DNA from: Pseudomonadota bacterium
Lineage (GTDB): Bacteria > Pseudomonadota > Alphaproteobacteria > Rhizobiales > Xanthobacteraceae
Direction: 5' to 3'
DNA length: 5,389 bases
Assembly: GCA_023405565.1 (NCBI GenBank)
Contig: JAEXXW010000323.1
Span: forward strand, 1 to 5,389
Shown in pieces: positions 1-5,389 of the stretch. The position numbers were made by a program, and so were the translations under genes. A model generated the notes under the pieces. It was not told where the DNA came from. It was given only the letters and a program-made list of their open reading frames with translations, and made no database searches. The first letter of the stretch is position 1; each line of letters begins with the position of its first letter.

Positions 1-2290
1 TCTGGTAGAAGCTCGTGCGCAAGGCCGACTGCACCGCGTTGACGAAGTGACGCAGGATGCGGTCTTCGTCGAGGCTCGGCACATCGTTGAGTGCTGTTTC
101 GATCGCGGCAGCGATCTCACCTTCGCGCGTGCTGCGGTCCTCGGCGCTGAGGCGAGGATCGAAACGGGCATGGAAGAGATTGACGATATTCGATGCAATC
201 GCCGGATGCGTGCGTAACGTTGCCCACATATAGTCCTGAGAGAAGGGCAGACGCACCTGACGCAGGAAACGCGAGATCGAACGGATCAGCGCGATGTCGC
301 GCCACGCAAGGCCGGCCTTCAGCACCAGCGCGTTGTAGCCGTCATTCTCCGCGCCGCCGCGCATGACGACCAGGAAGCAGCTTTCCAGCGCGCCCTGCAG
401 CCTGGCGATATCGATCGGCTTGCCGTCGGCGGCCTCCAGCGTCATGTCATGCAGCCAGATATTTGCGCCGGTGGGGCGGATTTCATAGGTGCGTTCGTCG
501 ACGACCTTGAAGCCCATATTCTCCAGCACGGGCACACGGCTGGAGAGCGGAATCGCGCCGCCATAGCTCCACACTTTCAGGCCGATGCAATGGTCGGGCA
601 CGCCGGGCAAGGCATAGAAATCCATGCTGAGCGGACGCTCGGCCGACAGCCCTTCCATGGTGCGAATATCGGCCACGGCAATCGCCGGCGAATAGCGATC
701 GCGATAGCTGGCCCGGAAGGCTTTGCGATAGCGCTCGAACAAGCTTCGCGCCTGTTGCGGCTCGCGGTTCTGCAGAAGCTGTTCGGAGAGATCGTCGGCC
801 CAGGTGCGGACGATGGCGACGACGCCGGCCTCGAGCCTTGCCCGGTCGGGCGCGTCCATCGGTTCGGATGAGCGCGCAACGATGAAATGCGCGCGCACCA
901 GCGGACCTTCCGGAAAGAACAGGGTGAGGCCGCTGACATGACCTTTGTATTCGGTGGCCAGCAGATCGCCGACGGCGGTGACGACATCGCTCGATGAACG
1001 ATTGCTCGGCAGATAGACCAGCACCGACATGAAGCGGTCGAATCTGTCGCGCCGTGGCAGCACGCGGACACGCGGCCGCTCCTCGAGCTGCAGGATCAGC
1101 ATCGCGAACTGGAACAGCAACTCGTCATCGATGCGGAACAGGTCGTCGCGCGGAAAAGTTTCCAGTGCGTTGGCCAGCGCCTTGCCGGAATGGCCGGATG
1201 GCGTGAAGCGCGCACGCTTCATCAGCGCATCGACCTTGCGCCGCAAATAGGGGATCGATCGCGTCGAGCGTGTGTAGGCGGTGGAGGTGAACAGGCCGAC
1301 GATGCGAATTTCGCCGATCACGACGCCATTGGCGTTGAAGCGCTTGATGCTGACGAGATCCATGAACACGCGGCGATGCACGCGGGAGCGCAGGCTCGCC
1401 TTGGTGATCATCAGGGCATTGGGTTCGCCGTAATAGGCCTGCAAGCCGCGCAGGATGATGTCTTCGCCGGCGCGGCCTTTCAGCTCATTGCGGTCGTCGC
1501 GGTGAAGGACGCCGAGGCCGGATTCCGGCACGATCTCCGGCTGGCGATTGTCGCCGGTGAGCTGATACTCGCGCATGCCGAGAAAGGTGAAATTCTCGCC
1601 CACCAGCCATTCGAGGAAATCGATTGCTTCCGAGACTTCGTCAGCCGGCAACGGCGGTTGATTGGTCTTCAGGTCGGCGATCACATAGCCGACGCGCGCC
1701 AGCATCGGCCGCCAGTCGCGTACCGCGAGCGTGACATCGGCCAGCACTTTCTCGAAGCCCTCGATCAGCGAGGCCCGCGCGGCCTCGTCGTCGATGCGGT
1801 CGACATGGATGTGCATCAGGCTTTCGCGCAGCACGGTCTCGGCGCTCGGGTCTTCGGGGGCAATCTGCTCCAGCCGGCCGCTCCGGTCGCGGGCGACGGC
1901 AAGGATTGGATGCACCACGAGACGGACGGCGATATTGCGCGCGGCAAGCTCGCTCATGATCGAGTCGACCAGGAACGGCATGTCGTCGTTGAGCAACTCG
2001 ATCACCGAGATCGTCCGCGTCCGCTCGGTATCCGGCGCGGGTTCGGGGGAATAGATGCGGATTTTCGGCACACCGGGGGTCCGGACCGCCAGGAAGTCGT
2101 AGGCCTTCGCTGCCAGCGCCGCGAGTTCCGAGGGGTTGTAGACGGCGATATCCTCGACGGAGGCGCGTGCGAACAGCCGTGCCGCAAAGTCCTCCGGCAC
2201 CATCGTGCCTTTGAGGAACTGGCCGGCCTTGTCGATCAATTGCCGGAGGCCCTTGTCTTCCGCGCTCGCGGGAACGGTCTGGATATTCAT
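1..2290 (-). CDS. gdhB: NAD-specific glutamate dehydrogenase, large (180-kDa class), N-terminal part; runs off the left edge
   Basis: The enzyme deaminates L-glutamate oxidatively with NAD+ to 2-oxoglutarate and ammonia in the cytoplasm. The minus frame is open from ATG at 2290 to the window edge, giving 763 residues without a stop. Family-typical stretches are visible: EDKGLRQLIDKAGQFLKG (residues 11-28), NDDMPFLVDS (101-110), a VFMDLVSIKRF segment near 310, RFMSVLVYLPSNR (about 420-432) and SMDFYALPGVPDH (about 556-568). In this class (about 1,600 residues) the N-terminal half carries ACT-like regulatory domains, and the dehydrogenase core lies further on, outside the window. The catalytic residues therefore cannot be checked here. 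The start is supported by the match to the family N-terminus. The upstream GCAGG is a weak ribosome binding site, and no longer in-frame start looks better. The gene is divergent from the peroxidase-like gene. The symbol is by family; some annotations use gdh or gdhA. Family assignment is confident. Confidence 0.93.
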   Translation of the reverse strand, partial: MNIQTVPASAEDKGLRQLIDKAGQFLKGTMVPEDFAARLFARASVEDIAVYNPSELAALAAKAYDFLAVRTPGVPKIRIYSPEPAPDTERTRTISVIELLNDDMPFLVDSIMSELAARNIAVRLVVHPILAVARDRSGRLEQIAPEDPSAETVLRESLMHIHVDRIDDEAARASLIEGFEKVLADVTLAVRDWRPMLARVGYVIADLKTNQPPLPADEVSEAIDFLEWLVGENFTFLGMREYQLTGDNRQPEIVPESGLGVLHRDDRNELKGRAGEDIILRGLQAYYGEPNALMITKASLRSRVHRRVFMDLVSIKRFNANGVVIGEIRIVGLFTSTAYTRSTRSIPYLRRKVDALMKRARFTPSGHSGKALANALETFPRDDLFRIDDELLFQFAMLILQLEERPRVRVLPRRDRFDRFMSVLVYLPSNRSSSDVVTAVGDLLATEYKGHVSGLTLFFPEGPLVRAHFIVARSSEPMDAPDRARLEAGVVAIVRTWADDLSEQLLQNREPQQARSLFERYRKAFRASYRDRYSPAIAVADIRTMEGLSAERPLSMDFYALPGVPDHCIGLKVWSYGGAIPLSSRVPVLENMGFKVVDERTYEIRPTGANIWLHDMTLEAADGKPIDIARLQGALESCFLVVMRGGAENDGYNALVLKAGLAWRDIALIRSISRFLRQVRLPFSQDYMWATLRTHPAIASNIVNLFHARFDPRLSAEDRSTREGEIAAAIETALNDVPSLDEDRILRHFVNAVQSALRTSFYQ

Positions 2291-2347
2291 GGCCTGCGAC
2301 TCATTTTGGTTGCGGTGACGGAGTGTTCCCTACCGGTCCATGTCCGT

Positions 2348-2370
2348 CGAGGGCTTGGGGAAAGCCCTCG
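2348..2370. promoter_or_regulatory. Perfect 9-bp inverted repeat, possible leader hairpin or operator
   Basis: CGAGGGCTT (2348-2356) and AAGCCCTCG (2362-2370) are exact reverse complements around the 5-base loop GGGGA. The nearer edge lies 57 bases upstream of the gdhB ATG, so it could form in a gdhB leader transcript or act as a protein-binding site. No T-run follows it on either strand, so it is not a typical intrinsic terminator. The role is unknown. Confidence 0.45.
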
Positions 2371-2571
2371 CGATGAATAGGTGGGGCTTTTGCGGCGCAA
2401 TATGCAATCGGCGTTTTCGTCCGCTGGCGTTCGGCATAGGTTTCGCCGATCGAAGACAAGGGAGCATCGCGTGGCAAGGACGGAGAACAAAGCGGTCCAA
2501 TCGATGAAGAGGCGCGCGCCAGTCAGGAGCCGGCAGAGCAAAGCATCGCGATATGACAAATCCAAGACGAT

Positions 2572-2586
2572 GATATCCAAGATATC
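2572..2586. promoter_or_regulatory. GATATC-CAA-GATATC palindromic motif, possible operator
   Basis: Two copies of the self-complementary hexamer GATATC (2572-2577 and 2581-2586) flank CAA in an AT-richer patch, 80-94 bases upstream of the preferred GTG start of the AhpD-like gene. Symmetric spacing could suit a dimeric regulator. It could also be chance, or codons if the gene starts further upstream. Confidence 0.2.
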
Positions 2587-2665
2587 TGACGTGGATGCCG
2601 CAATGTTGAATACAAATGGTTCAAAAGCCGTCGCCCGGATTCCAGCTTCGGCGCAAAGCGACGAT

Positions 2666-3223
2666 GTGACGATCATCGCGCTGTCGTTGCCAAAGCCCGC
2701 GCTGAACGAATCGATGTCCGCCTATTTCAAGAAGTGCGAGGAGAAGCTCGGCTTCGTGCCGAATGTGCTGAAGGCCTATGCTTTCGATATGGCCAAGCTC
2801 GAAGCCTTCGTGACGATGTACAACGATCTGATGCTGGCGCCATCGGGCCTCAGCAAGCTGGAACGCGAGATGATCGCCGTCGCCGTATCGTCGCACAACA
2901 AATGCTATTACTGCCTCGTTGCGCATGGCGCGGCGGTGCGTCAGATGGCCGACGATCCGGTGCTCGGCGAATTGATGGCGATGAATTATCGCGCCGCGCG
3001 CCTGTCGAAGCGGCAGCGGGCCATGCTCGATTTCGCGGTGAAGCTGACGGCGGAGCCGTGGGCGATCGAGGACCGCGATCGCGAGACCTTGCGCAAGGTG
3101 GGCTTTGCTGATCGCGATATCTGGGATATTTCCGCCATTGCCGGTTTCTTCAATATGTCGAACCGGGTGGCAGCCGCGACCGATATGCGGCCGAACAGTG
3201 CCTACCACGCGCAGGCGCGATGA
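2666..3223 (+). CDS. Peroxidase-related protein, AhpD-like / carboxymuconolactone decarboxylase family
   Basis: This is a cytoplasmic all-helical protein of the AhpD-like superfamily, in the group usually annotated 'peroxidase-related enzyme'. AhpD proteins reduce peroxides or partner thiols through a CxxC dithiol. From GTG 2666 it has 185 residues, close to the family norm of about 190. The active-site pattern is intact: Glu68, then CYYC (Cys80, Cys83), then His87. This matches the Glu-Cys-Cys-His spacing of mycobacterial AhpD (E118, C130, C133, H137). Other family signatures are KCEEKLGFVPNVLKAYAFD near the start, RQRAMLDFAVKLT and GFFNMSNRVA near the end. Homology starts at about TIIALSLPKP, which favours GTG 2666 although its ribosome site is poor. 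Alternative starts are ATG 2603 (206 aa), ATG 2570 (217 aa), and GTG 2471 (250 aa), which has GGAG six bases upstream. The stop is 15 bases before ggt, suggesting an operon. The physiological substrate is unknown. Confidence 0.88.
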   Translation: MTIIALSLPKPALNESMSAYFKKCEEKLGFVPNVLKAYAFDMAKLEAFVTMYNDLMLAPSGLSKLEREMIAVAVSSHNKCYYCLVAHGAAVRQMADDPVLGELMAMNYRAARLSKRQRAMLDFAVKLTAEPWAIEDRDRETLRKVGFADRDIWDISAIAGFFNMSNRVAAATDMRPNSAYHAQAR

Positions 3224-3238
3224 CCCATAATTAGAAAC

Positions 3239-4975
3239 ATGATGCGAAAAATCCTGACTGCCGCGGCCATCGTCCTTGCCGCCCTTGCTCCCGCTTTTGC
3301 GCAGGACGTGGTTCTTACGCCATCGCGGCCGCTGGTCGATATTGCGCCGGTACAGCCGGTGGTCGCCCGCAACGGCATGGTGGTGGCCCAGGAGGCGCTC
3401 GCCGCGCAGATCGGTGCCGATATCCTGAAAGCGGGTGGCAATGCCGTGGATGCGGCGGTCGCGACCGGTTTTGCGATGGCGGTGACCTATCCGCGTGCCG
3501 GCAATATCGGCGGCGGCGGCTTCATGGTGATTCATCGCGCGCGCAACCGGCAGGATGTCGCAATCGATTATCGGGAGATGGCGCCGGGCGCGATCAACCG
3601 CACGAGCTTCCTCAACGAGAGGGGCGAGGCCGATCCTGAGAAATCGGTCGCCAACGGTCTCGCCGTCGGCGTGCCGGGCACGGTGGCCGGGCTTGCACTG
3701 GCGCATCGCAAATACGGCTCGGGCCAGTTCACACTGGCGCAACTGGTTGCGCCCGCCGTGGCTTTGGCCCGCAACGGCTTCATCGTGGATGGCGATCTCG
3801 CCGACACATTTCATACCGCGCGTCCGTTGTTTCAACGCTGGCCATCGTCGGCGAAGGTGTTTCTGAAACCTGACGGCCAGACCTATGGCAAGGGCGACAA
3901 GCTGGTTCAGGCCGATCTTGCCAATACGCTGGAAGCGATCGGCAAGGGCGGACCGCGTGCCTTCTATGAAGGGCCGATCGCGGAGAAGATTGCAGCTGCT
4001 GTGCGCGACGGCGGCGGCGTGATGACGGCGGACGATCTGAGAGCCTATCGCGCGGTGGAGCGTGCGCCGGCACGCGGGCATTATCGCGGTTACGACATCG
4101 TTTCGATGCCGCCGCCATCATCGGGCGGACTGCATCTGATCCAGATCCTCAATATTCTCGAAGGCTATGATTTGAAGTCATCGGGCGCCGGAACGCCGGA
4201 GACCGCGCATCATCTGGTCGAGGCGATGAAGCGCGCCTATGCCGACCGCGCGGTCTATCTCGGCGATCCGGATTTCGTGAAAGTGCCGGCGCGCGCCCTG
4301 ATGTCGAAGCGTTATGCAACGGCCTTGCGTGGCGGCATCGGCGAACAGGCGACGCCGTCGAAAGAAATCCGCAACGGCAATCCGGTGCGCGCGGAAAGCC
4401 AGAACACCACGCATTTCTCGGTGGTCGACAGATTCGGTAATGCCGTGTCGAACACCTACACGCTCAATCTCAGCTACGGCAACGGCCTCATCGCCGAAGG
4501 CACCGGCGTTCTGCTCAACAACGAGATGGACGATTTCGCCGCCAAGCCGAATTCGCCGAACACGTATGGGCTGGTCGGTGCCGATGCCAATGCGCCGGCG
4601 CCGCGCAAGCGGCCGTTGTCATCGATGACGCCGACCATCGTGCTCAAGCGCGGCAAGGTGTTTCTGGTCACCGGCTCGCCCGGCGGCAGCCGTATCATCA
4701 CGACGGTGCTGCAGATCATTTCCAACGTGATCGATCACGGCATGGATGTCGCACAGGCAACGACCGCGCCGCGCCTGCATCATCAGTGGCTGCCGGATCA
4801 GGTCTCGGCCGAGCGTGGTTATCCCGAGGTCACGTTGCGCGCGCTGGAAGCGCGTGGTCACAAGATCACGCTGCGCGCACCGGGCACCGCGTCGAATTCG
4901 ATCATGGTGACGCCGAAGGGTCTGGTCGGCGCTGCCGACAGCCGCACGCGCGGCGCGCTCGCCGCGGGGTATTGA
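3239..4975 (+). CDS. ggt: Gamma-glutamyltranspeptidase (glutathione hydrolase), periplasmic
   Basis: GGT cleaves the gamma-glutamyl bond of glutathione and related compounds, then transfers the glutamyl group to water or an amino acid. The 578-residue length and the ending LAAGY match the 580-residue E. coli enzyme. Residues 1-21 form a signal peptide (MMRK, hydrophobic core, AFA before QD), so the enzyme is exported. The proenzyme should cleave itself at Asn389/Thr390 in NTTHFSVVD. Thr390 is the N-terminal nucleophile, leaving a 189-residue small subunit. Substrate-binding residues visible by alignment to E. coli are Arg112 (DYREMAP), Asn410, Asp432 (NNEMDDF), Ser461-Ser462 (RPLSSM) and Gly482-Gly483 (GSPGGSR). 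Glu429 replaces E. coli Gln430, as is common in other GGTs. The lid-loop region with Tyr443 (NTYGLVG) is present, favouring a true GGT over a cephalosporin acylase. The start is ATG 3239 (ATG 3242 also possible). No strong ribosome site is visible, so coupling to the upstream gene is likely. Confidence 0.96.
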   Translation: MMRKILTAAAIVLAALAPAFAQDVVLTPSRPLVDIAPVQPVVARNGMVVAQEALAAQIGADILKAGGNAVDAAVATGFAMAVTYPRAGNIGGGGFMVIHRARNRQDVAIDYREMAPGAINRTSFLNERGEADPEKSVANGLAVGVPGTVAGLALAHRKYGSGQFTLAQLVAPAVALARNGFIVDGDLADTFHTARPLFQRWPSSAKVFLKPDGQTYGKGDKLVQADLANTLEAIGKGGPRAFYEGPIAEKIAAAVRDGGGVMTADDLRAYRAVERAPARGHYRGYDIVSMPPPSSGGLHLIQILNILEGYDLKSSGAGTPETAHHLVEAMKRAYADRAVYLGDPDFVKVPARALMSKRYATALRGGIGEQATPSKEIRNGNPVRAESQNTTHFSVVDRFGNAVSNTYTLNLSYGNGLIAEGTGVLLNNEMDDFAAKPNSPNTYGLVGADANAPAPRKRPLSSMTPTIVLKRGKVFLVTGSPGGSRIITTVLQIISNVIDHGMDVAQATTAPRLHHQWLPDQVSAERGYPEVTLRALEARGHKITLRAPGTASNSIMVTPKGLVGAADSRTRGALAAGY

Positions 4976-4989
4976 GCGGCAAAAGGTTG

Positions 4990-5076
4990 CCGTCATGGCC
5001 GGGCTTGACCCGGCCATCTACGTCTTTGCTTCAACAAGAAAGACGTGGATGCGCGGATCAAGTCCGCGCATGACGG
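4990..5076. repeat. Composite palindromic intergenic repeat folding as a four-way junction; possible bidirectional terminator
   Basis: This 87-base inverted repeat lies between convergent ggt and the TPM gene. The parts pair without any unpaired junction base. The outer stem is CCGTC (4990-4994) with GACGG (5072-5076). The left hairpin is 4995-5003 with 5009-5017, loop CTTGA. The central hairpin is 5018-5027 with 5039-5048, containing one G.T pair and extendable past a bulged G5028 to loop CAAC. The right hairpin is 5049-5057 with 5063-5071, loop TCAAG. Short repeats beginning GTCATGGCCGGGCTTG are, from memory, very common between genes in Bradyrhizobium and Rhodopseudomonas genomes. No protein is encoded here. 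Its position suggests it can end or insulate transcripts from both sides, but it lacks the long T-run of a classical terminator. It may equally be a REP-like mobile repeat. Confidence 0.85.
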
Positions 5077-5095
5077 AGAGTAAGACGGCGCTTTC

Positions 5096-5389
5096 TCAAA
5101 TCTCGATCAGCTTGTCGGGCAATTCGTTGCGGTTGAGCGCGCCGGGCGGGAAGTGCTGTGACAGCACCGCGCTGCATTGCTCGATCGCGGCGATGAATCC
5201 ATCAGCTGGCCGACCGTTGCGGATGCCGGCGATCAATGCGACCACGGCTTTGTCCCACACCTCCGGCTGCACCTTCGCGTTGATGCCGGCATCGGCGATG
5301 ATCTCGGCATAACGCTCGGCTTCCGATGCAAAGATCAGAACGCCGGTGCGCTGTTCGGTTTTCTGCAAGCCTTGCGCCCAGAACTGGCG
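5096..5389 (-). CDS. TPM-domain protein, C-terminal 97 residues; runs off the right edge
   Basis: The minus frame is open from the right edge to TGA at 5098-5096. It reads RQFWAQGLQKTEQRTGVLIF at the edge, then ASEAERYAEIIADAGINAKV, PADGFIAAIEQCSAVLSQHF, and ends NELPDKLIEI. RTGVLIF followed by AERYAEIIAD resembles the TPM domain (TLP18.3/Psb32/MOLO-1, also called TPM_phosphatase). In alphaproteobacteria such proteins are often encoded beside LemA and a second, YgcG-like TPM protein, just beyond this window. The biochemical role in bacteria is unsettled; plant TLP18.3 has weak phosphatase activity and a role in photosystem II repair. The true start is outside the window, and the in-frame TTG at about 5368 is an internal Leu codon, not a start. 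The gene converges on ggt, with the palindromic repeat between them. Confidence 0.82.
   Translation of the reverse strand, partial: RQFWAQGLQKTEQRTGVLIFASEAERYAEIIADAGINAKVQPEVWDKAVVALIAGIRNGRPADGFIAAIEQCSAVLSQHFPPGALNRNELPDKLIEI

Larger units (their letters stand above)
2291..2665. other. Divergent intergenic region between gdhB and the AhpD-like gene
   Basis: This stretch of about 375 bases separates two divergent starts. It should hold promoters for both directions, but I find no convincing -35/-10 pair. The best, still weak, candidate is on the minus strand toward gdhB: CTTGTC (2460-2455) and CTATGC (2439-2434) with a 15-base spacer, shorter than the usual 16-18. The region contains a perfect 9-bp hairpin (2348-2370), a possible competing arm (2384-2390), a short palindrome TTGCGGCGCAA (2390-2400) and GATATC-CAA-GATATC (2572-2586). 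The plus frame of the AhpD-like gene stays open back to GTG 2381. However, the part upstream of 2666 uses codons unlike the neighbours (AGG, ATA, AAA, CGA) and resembles no domain I know, so I treat it as probably noncoding leader. An N-terminal extension cannot be excluded. Confidence 0.6.

Noticed and set aside
449..871. A 140-codon plus-strand reading frame opposite gdhB
   Set aside because: It lies wholly within the gdhB coding region and its product shows no recognisable domain.
2348..2370. Intrinsic terminator
   Set aside because: The stem is strong, but no T-run follows on either strand and it lies between divergent genes, where a terminator is not expected.
1190..2380. A 396-codon plus-strand reading frame opposite gdhB
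   Set aside because: The minus-strand frame encodes a continuous, family-matching glutamate dehydrogenase. The plus-strand product has the His/Asp/Ala-rich composition of an antisense shadow.
2621..4081. A 486-codon minus-strand reading frame covering the AhpD-like gene and much of ggt
   Set aside because: It is antisense to two clearly recognisable proteins with intact active sites. Its product is rich in His, Arg and Gly and resembles no family, as expected of a shadow frame in GC-rich DNA.
4990..5076. tRNA gene or CRISPR repeat, suggested by the cloverleaf-like fold
   Set aside because: It has no tRNA consensus bases, CCA-type acceptor stem or T-loop sequence. There is one symmetric unit, not repeats separated by spacers.
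4995..5312. A 105-codon plus-strand reading frame starting inside the palindromic repeat
   Set aside because: It starts in the repeat and then runs antisense to the TPM-domain gene. Its start is simply the CATG of the repeat arm.

Overview
The window looks like ordinary chromosomal DNA of an alphaproteobacterium, most likely from the Bradyrhizobium/Rhodopseudomonas/Afipia group (Nitrobacteraceae). Three things point there: a very long NAD-dependent glutamate dehydrogenase of the 180-kDa class, GC-rich codon use, and a composite palindrome that begins GTCATGGCCGGGCTTGACCC, a kind of dispersed intergenic repeat I associate with this group. The genus is inferred, not proven.

Layout. Bases 1-2290 (minus strand) hold the N-terminal 763 residues of NAD-glutamate dehydrogenase, which runs off the left edge before its catalytic domain. 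Bases 2291-2665 are a divergent intergenic region with a perfect 9-bp hairpin, a possible alternative pairing partner for it, and a GATATC-CAA-GATATC motif. An AhpD-like thiol peroxidase-related gene (plus strand, probably 2666-3223) follows. Fifteen bases later comes a complete periplasmic gamma-glutamyltranspeptidase (3239-4975). Bases 4990-5076 carry an 87-base palindromic repeat that folds on paper into an exact four-way junction. It sits between ggt and a converging gene, the C-terminal 97 residues of a TPM-domain protein (5096-5389, minus strand), which enters from the right edge.

How the genes may work together. The peroxidase-like gene and ggt are closely spaced and probably co-transcribed. 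GGT cleaves glutathione and other gamma-glutamyl compounds in the periplasm and releases glutamate. The divergent glutamate dehydrogenase oxidises glutamate to 2-oxoglutarate and ammonia. AhpD-like proteins use a CxxC dithiol against peroxides. A shared glutathione/glutamate/redox theme is plausible, but it is inferred from gene order and family knowledge only.

I do not see a new multi-gene system, mobile element, CRISPR array, tRNA or rRNA. The most unusual structure is the four-way-junction repeat, in which the differences between the two halves are compensated inside each local hairpin.
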